Shown: positions 1 through 7,981 of the stretch, piece by piece
How positions within the stretch are numbered: the first letter of the stretch is position 1
Layout of the letters: the number at the start of each line of letters is the position of its first letter
DNA from: an uncultured Bdellovibrionales bacterium
GTDB lineage: Bacteria > Bdellovibrionota > Bdellovibrionia > Bdellovibrionales > JAMPXM01
Direction of reading: 5' to 3'
Assembly (NCBI GenBank): GCA_937927435.1
Contig: CALBDW010000002.1
Location: forward strand, 1-20,874
DNA: 20,874 nucleotides
Made by a program: the position numbers and the translations under genes
The notes under the pieces: model-generated
The model's database searches: none
What the model was told of the DNA's origin: nothing
The model's input: the letters and a program-made list of their open reading frames with translations, nothing else

Positions 1-179
1 TCATGCACGCCGACCGAATCATCGTCCTCGTCAACGGGGAAATCGAGGCCGTCGGCACGCATGACGAACTTATGCGGACGAGTCCCACTTATGAGGCGAT
101 GAATCGCATCCAAAGCTCAACGATCGAATCGGAGACAGGGGATGCGGCCGCACCTTTGGTTGGAGGGAATCAGGCATGA
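1..179 (+). CDS. ABC exporter subunit, C-terminal end only (partial, MdlA/YheI-like position)
   Basis: This is the last 58 or so codons of an ABC transporter ATPase that begins outside the window. The visible frame starts at base 3, reads ADRIIVLVNGEIEAVGTHDE and ends at a TGA at 177-179. That stretch is the usual end of an ABC exporter nucleotide-binding domain just after the H-loop (AD-I-VL--G-I-E-GTH-EL). It is followed by a short polar tail rich in Ser, Glu and Ala. The stop overlaps the start of the next ABC gene in an ATGA (176-179), which indicates translational coupling and a two-subunit (heterodimeric) exporter. The substrate cannot be told from this fragment. Confidence 0.9.
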   Translation, partial: MHADRIIVLVNGEIEAVGTHDELMRTSPTYEAMNRIQSSTIESETGDAAAPLVGGNQA

Positions 180-1975
180 GCACGTCGACACATAATCCCT
201 ACACCGAAGATCAGGTTAAAATCACCTCGAGCGTGATCGGAATGATCCGGCGGCTTTGGCCCTATCTCATGCGCCGGCCGTGGCTCGTTCTCGCGACGGT
301 TTCCGCCGTGGTCAGCGTGGCCGTCTTCGGCCGGCTTTCCGTCACTTTGTTCGGTTATGCGATCGACTATGGGCTCGCGAAAAACGATCGCACCGTGATC
401 CTGTGGATCGCAGGCGCCTACTTCGTGCTGGAAGTGTCGCGATCGTTTCTCACCTTCCTCCATGGCTATCTTTTCGCGAAAATCGGAAACCGCATCCTGT
501 TTGAGATCCGCAGCGAACTGATCTCCCATGTGCAAAGGCTGCCGATTCGGTTCTTCGATACGAACCCGACCGGCCGGATCGTTACAAGGGTAACGAGCGA
601 TGTCGTAAGCCTCGGCGAAGTTTTCACGAAAGGTCTAATCAATATGTTCACGGCCGTCGTGAGCCTGATCGCCATCCTGGTGGCCATGCTTTTGATTTCG
701 CCGAAAGCGACACTGGCGACCATCCTGGCTCTTCCTCCCGTTATTTGGGGTATCTCGGTCTTGAGCCGCCGGATCTTCCTCGTTCTCCGCGAATCGCGGC
801 GAAAACTTGCGGCCTTGAACGCTTTCGTCGGGGAAAACATTAATGGAATGAAGGTCCTGCAAATCTATGACCGCACCCGGCACCATTACGAAAAATTCCG
901 CGCGCAGTCCGCAGACTACCGCGATCAACAGATGAAATACGTCCGCCTTTATGCGCTTCTTTCGCCGATGATGCTCGTTTTCAACGCTGTTGCAGTCACC
1001 ACGGCGCTTTATTTCGGAGGGCAGCTCGTTCTTTCGGGTGAAGTCACTACGGGCGCTATGGTCGCCTTCATTCTTCACGTCCGCGCCATCACCGAACCTT
1101 TGAACACGATTTTGGAACAATACCAAACGTTGCAAAACAGCCTTTCGGGAGCGGAACGGATCTTTACCCTGCTCGGCGAACCGGAAGAAGAAAACACCGT
1201 TTTAATCAAGACCGGCCAACCCGCGCCTCCTAAATTCCGCGGCGAAGTCATTTTCGAGTCGGTCAGTTTCCGTTATCGCGAAGATCTCCCGCTCGTCCTT
1301 CGCGATATCAATCTCACAGTCCACCCGGGTGAATCGGTAGCCCTCGTCGGCCGAACGGGCAGCGGCAAATCAACGATGATCGCCCTCTTGCAGCGGTTTT
1401 ACGATCCGACCGAAGGGCGTATTTTGATCGATGGACGCTCCACGACTGAAATCGAACGGCGCGCTCTCCGCTCGAGGCTGGGCGTGGTTCAACAGGATAC
1501 TTTCCTGTTCCGGGGAACCATCGCCGAAAACATCAGTTTAGGGGACCCGTCGATCTCAAGAGCCGATATCGAGCGCGCAGCCGAAATGGCCTGCTTAACC
1601 GGACTCTTAAAAAGACGTCCGGGCGGACTCGACGCGAAAGTGGAAGAGCGAGGTGCTAATTTAAGCGTGGGCGAACGCCAGCTGATCGCGTTCGCGCGCA
1701 TTTTGGCTTTTCAACCCGATATTCTCATTCTCGACGAGGCGACCGCGAACATCGATTCGCATACCGAAGATCTCATTCAAGAAGCCACCCGGCGCGTCCG
1801 TCAGGGACGCACGAGTTTCATCATTGCCCACCGCACCTCGACCATCACGGATTGCGATAAGATCGTCGTGCTCGACCACGGCTGCATCGCCGAAGTGGGC
1901 ACCCACGACGAGCTCATGGCGCGAAAGAACAGCAGTTTGTATTACACGCAATTGAAAGCGGGCGGACACGCTTAA
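176..1975 (+). CDS. ABC exporter, fused transmembrane and ATPase domains (MdlB/YheH-like half of a heterodimer)
   Basis: This 599-residue protein has the exporter half-transporter layout. A six-helix membrane domain occupies about residues 30-320 (clear hydrophobic segments near 37-60, 74-95, 155-195 and 260-300) and a nucleotide-binding domain about 355-590. Visible motifs are Walker A GRTGSGKST near 392, a Q-loop at VVQQDTF, the signature LSVGERQ near 496, Walker B ILILDEA near 516-523 with the catalytic Glu present, and the H-loop His in AHR near 552. The LSVG signature in place of LSGGQ is typical of the MdlB/YheH partner in heterodimeric exporters. The ATG overlaps the upstream ABC gene's TGA. 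Drug, lipid or peptide export are all possible; the sequence does not decide. Its TAA overlaps the stop of the convergent gene on the other strand. Confidence 0.93.
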   Translation: MSTSTHNPYTEDQVKITSSVIGMIRRLWPYLMRRPWLVLATVSAVVSVAVFGRLSVTLFGYAIDYGLAKNDRTVILWIAGAYFVLEVSRSFLTFLHGYLFAKIGNRILFEIRSELISHVQRLPIRFFDTNPTGRIVTRVTSDVVSLGEVFTKGLINMFTAVVSLIAILVAMLLISPKATLATILALPPVIWGISVLSRRIFLVLRESRRKLAALNAFVGENINGMKVLQIYDRTRHHYEKFRAQSADYRDQQMKYVRLYALLSPMMLVFNAVAVTTALYFGGQLVLSGEVTTGAMVAFILHVRAITEPLNTILEQYQTLQNSLSGAERIFTLLGEPEEENTVLIKTGQPAPPKFRGEVIFESVSFRYREDLPLVLRDINLTVHPGESVALVGRTGSGKSTMIALLQRFYDPTEGRILIDGRSTTEIERRALRSRLGVVQQDTFLFRGTIAENISLGDPSISRADIERAAEMACLTGLLKRRPGGLDAKVEERGANLSVGERQLIAFARILAFQPDILILDEATANIDSHTEDLIQEATRRVRQGRTSFIIAHRTSTITDCDKIVVLDHGCIAEVGTHDELMARKNSSLYYTQLKAGGHA

Positions 1976-2574
1976 ACGCGAAGCAGGCGGTGGTCCATTC
2001 CGGCTTGGAAGCTACGCCGATCGAGCGGCCTTAACGCGCGCTCCATCGCAGGAGTGAGAAGCCGCGTGTGCGGTATGCCGACCAAGTACTCCGCGATATA
2101 CCAAATAGGTTTTTCGCTCGACATCCAATTATAGCGGTCGAAACGCTTTAAGTTCACCGGCCGGGAGTACGCGCGCAACGTCTTTTGCCGGCGCTTATTG
2201 AAATAATCGTTGAAATAGCTCAGAACGAGCTCACGAAGCGTGCGGTAAATCGGATCCCGGTAACGGCAGCCCGGATAATTTGAAACGCCGATCGAGCCCC
2301 AACCGCCGGCTTGCCGGAAAACGGCGATCACGTGATCCGTGTCGTTCTTCGCTTCCATGTCAAGGATCAGTGGCGGGTAACCGTTGATTCTCAAAGCCGC
2401 GGCCGCTAGAACAGCGCCTTCCAAACAGTGGGCGGCCCTATATCTTAAGACAAGCCGGGGCGACCAAGCCGTGTTCGTCAAATGGTAATCAAGTCTGTCG
2501 AGGAAATTCTGAATTTTCGCAGGCGTCGACAGGGATCTCAACAAACGCAATTCTTCGCGTGTTAACGATTGCAT
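1972..2574 (-). CDS. Transglutaminase-like (papain-fold) protein
   Basis: This protein of about 200 residues has no signal peptide or membrane helix. It carries a Cys in AAHCLEGA (Cys50 from the ATG) at the start of a hydrophobic helix, then DHVIAVF with His81, then GSIGVSNYP. This Cys...His order with Cys on a helix N-terminus is that of the transglutaminase-like/papain fold. The third catalytic residue is not clear to me. The family includes proteases, amidases and crosslinking enzymes, so the reaction is unknown. The chosen start is ATG at 2574; a TTG at 2601 would add nine residues but lies directly against the T-tract of the upstream terminator. Neither start has a Shine-Dalgarno. A TATATC 8 bp before the ATG could be a -10 box of a leaderless transcript. 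The stop overlaps that of the ABC gene. Confidence 0.75.
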   Translation of the reverse strand: MQSLTREELRLLRSLSTPAKIQNFLDRLDYHLTNTAWSPRLVLRYRAAHCLEGAVLAAAALRINGYPPLILDMEAKNDTDHVIAVFRQAGGWGSIGVSNYPGCRYRDPIYRTLRELVLSYFNDYFNKRRQKTLRAYSRPVNLKRFDRYNWMSSEKPIWYIAEYLVGIPHTRLLTPAMERALRPLDRRSFQAGMDHRLLRV

Positions 2575-2603
2575 AAACCAAGGATATACGTCTGCGGGCA
2601 AGG

Positions 2604-2651
2604 AAAGAAATAAAAATCGGCGCGCGGTCCAGAGAACGAACGCACGCGCCG
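2604..2651 (-). terminator. Rho-independent terminator ending the envelope (Glt-like) operon
   Basis: On the minus strand, CGGCGCG (2651-2645) pairs perfectly with CGCGCCG (2624-2618), and a T-G wobble and a G-C pair extend the stem inward. ATTTTTATTTCTTT follows at 2617-2604. A GC-rich stem followed by a long T-tract, 28 bp after the coiled-coil gene's stop, is a textbook intrinsic terminator. It separates the seven-gene block from the transglutaminase-like gene. The loop of roughly 16-20 nt is longer than usual. Confidence 0.8.
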
Positions 2652-2678
2652 GATAACGGAGGATAATTTATACAACGC

Positions 2679-3332
2679 TCAGTCTGTCAAATTCGCGAAG
2701 TTGCGGTACTCGCGCTCGGAAACGCGGACCTGCTTCTTCCACTTCGCGATTTCTGCTTCGTAATGAGCCTTTTTCTCTTTCAGCCTTTTATTGTCGGCCA
2801 ACGCCTGAGCCTCTTTCGCCTGAAGAGCCTGCTCCAGCTCGATGATCGACTGGTTACGCTCCGACCAGCTCGCGAACTCGGCGTCGATCTTTTCCATTTT
2901 TTCGCTATAGCTTGCGATATTCCTTTTCCGGACTTCGACGTTGCTCTCAAGTTGAGCCAGGGCCTTCTTCAATTCCTCAATTTGCTTGAGTTCGGTTTCA
3001 AGCTTCGCATTCTCTTCGTTCAGTAACACGGTCAACTGTTTTTTTGTCGCATCAATACCGGCCTTGCCTTTTTGGGTTTCAGCCGTTTGTTTCGCCAAGG
3101 CCTCTTTCTGTTTTTTGATTTCCTTGAGAGCGCGCTCGGTCTCCTTGAGGTTCGCGACCACCGTGCCGTAGTTGTCCTCGTATTGTTTGAGGTTCGCCTT
3201 GCTGTTTTCGGCGTTCTCTTTCAATTGCTCGATTTTGGCTTTGATGTCAGTCTTAGCCGAAGCGCCGGTCGAAACGAGCACCAAAGCCGCAAAAGTCGCG
3301 AAGAAACGCGTGAACTGATTGGTGGACTTCAT
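2679..3332 (-). CDS. Exported coiled-coil protein, last gene of the Glt-like block
   Basis: This 217-residue protein begins with a signal peptide (hydrophobic FFATFAALVLVSTG, likely cleavage after ASA near residue 26). Almost all of the rest is an uninterrupted charged heptad-type coiled coil rich in Lys, Glu, Ala, Leu and Gln (about residues 30-205). There are no Cys residues and no catalytic motif in the mature part. ATG at 3332 is preferred over an upstream in-frame start because GGAGGT lies seven bases before it and the signal peptide begins there. That ATG overlaps the upstream gene's TGA (3329-3332), implying coupled translation. A periplasmic spacer or scaffold role working with the preceding TPR/coiled-coil protein is inferred from context. 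I do not recognise a named family. Confidence 0.8.
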   Translation of the reverse strand: MKSTNQFTRFFATFAALVLVSTGASAKTDIKAKIEQLKENAENSKANLKQYEDNYGTVVANLKETERALKEIKKQKEALAKQTAETQKGKAGIDATKKQLTVLLNEENAKLETELKQIEELKKALAQLESNVEVRKRNIASYSEKMEKIDAEFASWSERNQSIIELEQALQAKEAQALADNKRLKEKKAHYEAEIAKWKKQVRVSEREYRNFANLTD

Positions 3333-5758
3333 TTGATACCTCCGTCGAGACTCGCCTGCGAGCGTTTCTCTGGACATTTGTTTTTCAAGCTGGATCTGAA
3401 ATGACCGATTTCGTCTTCCCAATACTCGCCGTCGAAATCCCATTGCAAAGCCTTGGATTTCGGAACGACCGAAGCAGGTACGCGTTTTTCCGCTTCGCCG
3501 CCGGCGACTTGGAAACGGATGTTTTCACCGCTACCGGCGAAAGCCTCGTAGCGGAGCAATTCGTTGTTGTCGAGAATACGGGCCAGATCGACTTTCAGGC
3601 GCAAGAGGCGGTTCTCGAGCACTTGCTCGATGCGGTCGCGCATGGCTGCGATTCTCTTGTCCGCACCCGTGACGACTTCAGCCCTATATTGGTCGATACC
3701 GTCTTTCGCCTCACGGTAGAGATCGACGGCGAAGAACTGGTCGTTCAGGCGCAAGAATTCCTCTTCAAGCTCGCGCTTCATCTTTTCGACGGGCGCGAGC
3801 GCCTTTTTGGCCGTCGCCTCAGCGATGCTTCGGCGCAGATTATCAATACGCTTACGGGTCGCATTTACGTCGGCTTGCGCCCTTTTTAAGCGGCGCTCGA
3901 CTTCGCCGTTTATGACGTTGTAACTCGGCCGTTCGTCGATCAAACGGTTCAAAGCTTTTTGCAAGTTCGTGAAGTCGCGGTGGCGAGCTATCTCGCGCAC
4001 GACCGGCATCGGCAGGCCGTCGATTTCCTTCGTTCCTTTTTCGGCCTTAAAGAAGCCTTTCACGGTTTCGTAGTATTTTTTCCCTTTCCTCGAGTTGAGG
4101 TAGGCCTCCATCTTCTCCAAGTACGGACGGTAGTCGCGCTCAAGACGCGTCAATGTCCGGTACGCGTCACCGTACTGGCAAAGGTTGAGGTAACCGATCG
4201 TGCGGATCACATACGATTCGGGCTTGTAAACATTCGCGAAGAACGGCGATTGGATCGAGTGCATGTTGCCGATCGCTCCCTCATAGTCGCCGTCCAGGAG
4301 TTGGGCCCAACCGAACTCCGTCAAACTCTGAAGCCAAAGCGGATGGTCCTTGTAAACCTTCCGGAAGTTTTCGTGAGCCCGTTTAAAATTGCCTTCTTGG
4401 AAATGCATGCGAGCGGCATTCAAAGCCACCAGCGCCTGGAATTCGAGTTTGCTCTTGTCGATATTCTTGTCGTTGACGATTTCGTCCTGAATCTTCGCGG
4501 CGTTCTCTTTCGATCCGACCTGGTACTCGGCAAGAGCCAGTAGGAAACGAGCTTGATGATACTTCGGATGCGTGGGCGGAACGCGCGCGGCCCAAGTCAG
4601 AGCCGTCTTATAGCGACCGCTCGAAATACCGAAGTCGGCGAGAATGTAGGCGATGTTCGCCATGACCTCCGGACTCAATCCCTTCACGATCTTTTCGTTT
4701 GACGTTACGTTCAAGAGGGCGAGCCCGAAGGCGTCACCCGCCTCATACGGAATGTTCGTATCGAGTTCGGCCAGCAGCTTGCGCGAATAATGGACGTCTT
4801 GGGTTTCAAGAACCCGGCGCACGTGTTCATAATAATCCGACATGAACTTCAGCTGTTTCGAGCAGTAAGCGAGATAATAATTCGCTTCCGCCTCCCAGCC
4901 TTTGGATTTCGAAAGACGATGGAAGAGGCCGATCGCCGTCGAACACTGATCTCCGTTCTGGAGGAGATAAAGGCCACTTAAGAAGCGAAGTTCGTCAGGC
5001 GTCAAAGGAACGAACTTCTTCAATTGCAGCTCAGCTTCCGGCTTGAGCTGCACAACAATGCGTTCAACCCCGCGGCCATCCAACTTCCCTTTCAAATGAT
5101 TCGGATACTTCGCCATTTTGACGTCTTTCGGCCGGCCCGCACGGGGAACTTTGAGGGTAATGAGCGCCTTTAACTGCTCCCGCGTGAGAACCTCGGGAGA
5201 CTCCAGGCGGCGAACGATCCGCTCGTCCATAATTTTCTGCAAGCGGCTGTCGAGCGCGTACTGCGACGCCGAGATACGGGTCTCATCTTCGAGGCTCAGC
5301 CGCGGAATGTAGGGCGACGCGGAAAGATCGTAAGACGCAACTCCCGTCGAAGTCCGGGTGACGCCGGGAGTGTCGAGAAGCTCGCGTTTCCGTTGCGGAG
5401 CTTCGGGAGCCTGCAGCGTCTTCTCGATCGGAGCGCGAACCGGTGCCGAAACCGGTGGAGCAAACACCTCGCGCTGAGCGACAACGGACGGCTTCGTTCC
5501 TTTTTCATCGCCGAAATAAGATTTGAACCCCCTCCACTTCGATTTCACCCAAACCTTCACTTCCTCGACTTTCGCCATGGCGCGCTCACGAGCCTTGCCC
5601 GCGCCGCTGATCCATGAGCCGCTCGAAGTGCTTTCAATCTTCGCCTCGACGTAGTCGCCGGACGGCTTAAGACGCTCGGCCCACGCTAAATCGCCGTATG
5701 AAAAAACGGCGACGGCGAGGAATGCGGCGATGATTTGGTTGTGGAAACGGCTTCTCAC
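3329..5758 (-). CDS. Exported TPR and coiled-coil protein, GltC-like
   Basis: This protein has about 809 residues. GTG at 5758 is chosen because GGAGG sits seven bases upstream; the TTG two codons earlier is too close to that site. An N-terminal signal peptide (AAFLAVAVFSYG, cleavage near AWA) leads into a basic, Pro-rich, poorly ordered stretch to about residue 150. Helical repeats with TPR character fill about 240-560 (e.g. AANY-LAYCSKQ, FGWAQLLDGDYEGAI). A charged coiled coil runs about 620-720, followed by a C-terminal WDFDGEYWEDEIGHF motif. Exported TPR plus coiled-coil proteins of this layout, encoded directly after an outer-membrane barrel, match the gltA-gltC arrangement of the Myxococcus M1 gliding cluster; the GltC name is inferred from that. 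It is 13 bp after the barrel gene and overlaps the next gene by 4 bp. The likely location is the periplasm. Confidence 0.75.
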   Translation of the reverse strand: MRSRFHNQIIAAFLAVAVFSYGDLAWAERLKPSGDYVEAKIESTSSGSWISGAGKARERAMAKVEEVKVWVKSKWRGFKSYFGDEKGTKPSVVAQREVFAPPVSAPVRAPIEKTLQAPEAPQRKRELLDTPGVTRTSTGVASYDLSASPYIPRLSLEDETRISASQYALDSRLQKIMDERIVRRLESPEVLTREQLKALITLKVPRAGRPKDVKMAKYPNHLKGKLDGRGVERIVVQLKPEAELQLKKFVPLTPDELRFLSGLYLLQNGDQCSTAIGLFHRLSKSKGWEAEANYYLAYCSKQLKFMSDYYEHVRRVLETQDVHYSRKLLAELDTNIPYEAGDAFGLALLNVTSNEKIVKGLSPEVMANIAYILADFGISSGRYKTALTWAARVPPTHPKYHQARFLLALAEYQVGSKENAAKIQDEIVNDKNIDKSKLEFQALVALNAARMHFQEGNFKRAHENFRKVYKDHPLWLQSLTEFGWAQLLDGDYEGAIGNMHSIQSPFFANVYKPESYVIRTIGYLNLCQYGDAYRTLTRLERDYRPYLEKMEAYLNSRKGKKYYETVKGFFKAEKGTKEIDGLPMPVVREIARHRDFTNLQKALNRLIDERPSYNVINGEVERRLKRAQADVNATRKRIDNLRRSIAEATAKKALAPVEKMKRELEEEFLRLNDQFFAVDLYREAKDGIDQYRAEVVTGADKRIAAMRDRIEQVLENRLLRLKVDLARILDNNELLRYEAFAGSGENIRFQVAGGEAEKRVPASVVPKSKALQWDFDGEYWEDEIGHFRSSLKNKCPEKRSQASLDGGIK

Positions 5759-5771
5759 GTCCAAACCTCCG

Positions 5772-6572
5772 TCAATAGAAGAGCGACAGACCGAAAAGGA
5801 GGAACGACGAGTTCGTAATCGACGCTCCGTTACCGCGGTTCGGGCTGTTCAAGTACGTGGAGCGGTATTTCACCGTTTCTTCGGAATACCAGCGGTTTTT
5901 CAGATCCAATCTGAGAGCGAAGTTCTTATGCAAGAAGAAGGTTTGCGTGACGTCGAAGTTCACAGCCGGAGTCGCCACCGTGCTGTTGCCCTCTTCTTTC
6001 ATCTGGTCATATGACTGCATGCCCATGCCGAGGGCGAACGACATGTCGAAATAAATGATCGTCCAATCCATCACGCTCATTTTCGCGTAGAAAGGTACGA
6101 ACATGACTTGAACGCCGTAATAATCCTTTAGGAGGTTGTGGTCGGGATAACCTGCCTGGTTCTTCAAGCGTTCAACGGCTTGGTTGTCTTGCGAATTGGT
6201 CTGGGAGAAGAAAAGCTCGACTCCCCAACGCTCGTTGAAGTAATAACCGAGATTGGCGCCGAACGTGTTTCCGGTCGCCCACGGGTCGTTCAGCATCGTT
6301 CCGAAACTGCCGCTCAACGTGAAGCGTCCGGTCTTGCTGAAAAGCCGGTTTTGCACGACGCTGAATTCGGAGTCTTTGGCCGCCCAATACTTTTTCTCGA
6401 GATCGGTCACATCAAGTTTATCGTCGGATTCTTTTTGGTCAGTCGCCGTTTGAGCCGGTTGCCGGATGAGCGACGGGGCTTTCCTCGACGCGTTTTGAGC
6501 GAAAGCAAAAGCCGGCGCGACGATGATGAGAAACGCGATTGCTGTGCGAGCCCAATGGTTATGCGAGAACAT
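5772..6572 (-). CDS. Outer-membrane beta-barrel protein (myxobacterial-type barrel, GltA/GltB-like)
   Basis: This 266-residue protein has a signal peptide (AIAFLIIVAPAFAFA, cleavage near AFA-Q26). A polar linker follows, then VVQNRLFSKTGRFTLSGSFG and LNDPWATGNTFG, the opening strands typical of an outer-membrane barrel family widespread in myxobacteria. Alternating aromatic/polar strands continue to the C-terminus, which ends SLFY with the terminal aromatic residue expected for BAM-dependent insertion. ATG at 6572 has CGGAGA upstream. It lies 13 bp before the GltC-like gene, as GltA/B-type barrels precede gltC in Myxococcus. It is therefore likely the outer-membrane anchor or pore of the envelope complex. 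GltA and GltB cannot be told apart by eye. Confidence 0.82.
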   Translation of the reverse strand: MFSHNHWARTAIAFLIIVAPAFAFAQNASRKAPSLIRQPAQTATDQKESDDKLDVTDLEKKYWAAKDSEFSVVQNRLFSKTGRFTLSGSFGTMLNDPWATGNTFGANLGYYFNERWGVELFFSQTNSQDNQAVERLKNQAGYPDHNLLKDYYGVQVMFVPFYAKMSVMDWTIIYFDMSFALGMGMQSYDQMKEEGNSTVATPAVNFDVTQTFFLHKNFALRLDLKNRWYSEETVKYRSTYLNSPNRGNGASITNSSFLLFGLSLFY

Positions 6573-6670
6573 GATTGTCTCCGTTCGTTCCCTGTGTCCG
6601 GGTGCAAACCGGTTTTTAGGGAGCCCGAAATCCGAAAGACGCCTGTTCTCTTACATTCCGCGGGCGGCGC

Positions 6671-6694
6671 GCTCGTTTTTCAGTGCTCGTTTTT
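6671..6694 (-). repeat. Short tandem direct repeat in the one long gap of the Glt-like block
   Basis: Plus-strand GCTCGTTTTT occurs at 6671-6680 and again at 6685-6694, a 14-bp period. It lies in the 132-bp gap between the small exported protein and the barrel gene. It could be a regulator or RNA-processing site, or chance. No clear promoter hexamers or terminator could be assigned in this gap. Confidence 0.35.
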
Positions 6695-6704
6695 TCTCGA
6701 ATCC

Positions 6705-6968
6705 TTACTTTATGTACTCAACGGATTCCTTGATATTGTCGTCAAAATTCTTCCTGACTTTATAGAGCGGCATGAAGTCGATGGACCGTTTTTGGACAAG
6801 ATACGCTCCATCCGGCGTTCTTGCCTGTCCGTCGACGTCCATGACGTCGAAATTCACTTCCTGGGTTTTGCGGTATTTCACTTTCTTCGCGTAAACTGTC
6901 GAAGTTGCGGACATGAGTGTCGCTACCACCAAGAGACCAAGCAACGCTGTCTGCTTCAAAGTTCTCAT
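6705..6968 (-). CDS. Small exported protein of unknown function in the Glt-like block
   Basis: This 87-residue protein has a signal peptide (hydrophobic LLGLLVVATLM, likely cleavage after VYA near residue 27), leaving about 60 mature residues. The mature part is charged (VKYRKTQEVNFD, then DGQARTPDGAYLVQKRS, then KVRKNFDDNIKESVEYIK). It has no Cys, membrane helix or catalytic motif. ATG at 6968 has a strong AAGGGGAAAGG upstream and lies 11 bp after the TPR lipoprotein stop, so it is co-transcribed with that gene. The Asp/Gly-rich centre and the strong ribosome site argue for a real, well-expressed gene. I do not recognise a family. A small periplasmic partner of the neighbouring barrel or lipoprotein is a reasonable guess from position only. 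Confidence 0.75.
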   Translation of the reverse strand: MRTLKQTALLGLLVVATLMSATSTVYAKKVKYRKTQEVNFDVMDVDGQARTPDGAYLVQKRSIDFMPLYKVRKNFDDNIKESVEYIK

Positions 6969-6979
6969 GGCCTTTCCCC

Positions 6980-7981
6980 TTATTTCACCTTTTTGCCGTC
7001 TTCTTTTCCGCCCTCGACCGATGCGGCTTTAGCGGCCGGAACCCGCGGCGCCGTGCTTTCTTCAAGCGCTTTGATACGCGCAGCCAGATCGAATTCGGGA
7101 CGATCCTTAATCTGTCCCTTTTCGATCGACGACTTAAGGTTCCGGTACGTGTTCAAAGCCTCAGCCGGGTTCTTCTGCACGGTTTCCTGGATATAGGCGA
7201 GCCGCAGCCAGTTCTGTAAGCCGGACGGCTGAGCCGCGACCAATTTCGCGTACAAAGCCGCAGCTTCGTCGCCCGCCCCTTGAGCCAGTTTCACTTCCGC
7301 AAGCCCCGCGAGCGCGACGAAATTCTTCCCGTCGGCCTCAAGCACCGCCTGGTAATGCTTCGCCGCGCGCTCCAACTCGAGGTCGCGATGGTAAATGCGC
7401 GCGAGGAACAAGTGCCCCTCGGTGAGCCTTTTCTCGAGTTGAACCGCTCTCCCAACCAGCTCCATCGCCTGGGCCGTTTCGCCGAGTTCGAAGAGGATGC
7501 GCCCCTTTTGATACATGAAGAGTCCCGAGCGCCCCCCAGCTTTCTTTTGCGCAAGATCAATCATCCAGAGCGCACGTGCTCGGTCGCCCGACGCTTCGGC
7601 CGCGAGGCTTAAGAAGTAAGCACCCCAGGGCGAGTCGATATCAGCCCGACCCAGCGCGTATCCGAGAATCTCAACGTTGCGCCAGATCTTGGCTTTCACG
7701 CATGCATTGGCGTGAGCGACGAGGCGAGGCCACTCTTTCGAGGGTCCGGAGCCGCGTGCCGGGGCTGGTTTCAGCGCCCAAGACGGAACGGCGCACGTTC
7801 CCGAACCGGTTTCACCGAGCGGCTCGACTTCGAGGTTGGCCATATAGATCTGGCTTCTCTTCTCTGCTTCCGCATCCACCGTTTCCGTCTTCTTTTGGGG
7901 CCCGCTGGCGCATGCCGCTACCAGAACTGAAAAGGTAACGAACGCGGAAAGGCGGATTGTCCGTTGTTCCCAGATCCTCAT
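6980..7981 (-). CDS. TPR-repeat lipoprotein, GltE/AglT-like
   Basis: This 333-residue protein begins with a lipoprotein signal peptide whose lipobox LVAAC places the lipidated Cys at 24. TPR helices occupy about residues 85-290 (e.g. QKGRILFELGETAQAMELVG, ARIYHRDLELERAAKHYQAV, LAEVKLAQGAGDEAAALYAK). A Lys/Ala/Pro-rich tail follows. The residues after Cys24 are Ala-Ser, with no Asp at +2, so outer-membrane sorting is expected. ATG at 7981 overlaps the upstream gene's TGA (7978-7981), with AAGGAG eight bases before it. A single-lipobox TPR protein of this size directly after a giant exported TPR protein matches the gltD-gltE (agmU-aglT) order of the Myxococcus gliding cluster. The TPR lipoprotein call is firm; the Glt name is inferred. 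Confidence 0.8.
   Translation of the reverse strand: MRIWEQRTIRLSAFVTFSVLVAACASGPQKKTETVDAEAEKRSQIYMANLEVEPLGETGSGTCAVPSWALKPAPARGSGPSKEWPRLVAHANACVKAKIWRNVEILGYALGRADIDSPWGAYFLSLAAEASGDRARALWMIDLAQKKAGGRSGLFMYQKGRILFELGETAQAMELVGRAVQLEKRLTEGHLFLARIYHRDLELERAAKHYQAVLEADGKNFVALAGLAEVKLAQGAGDEAAALYAKLVAAQPSGLQNWLRLAYIQETVQKNPAEALNTYRNLKSSIEKGQIKDRPEFDLAARIKALEESTAPRVPAAKAASVEGGKEDGKKVK

Noticed and set aside
6138..7196. 352-codon plus-strand open frame across three minus-strand genes
   Set aside because: It crosses the barrel, small exported and TPR lipoprotein genes in antisense, with no start signal and no coherent domain, whereas all three minus-strand genes have signal peptides and ribosome sites.
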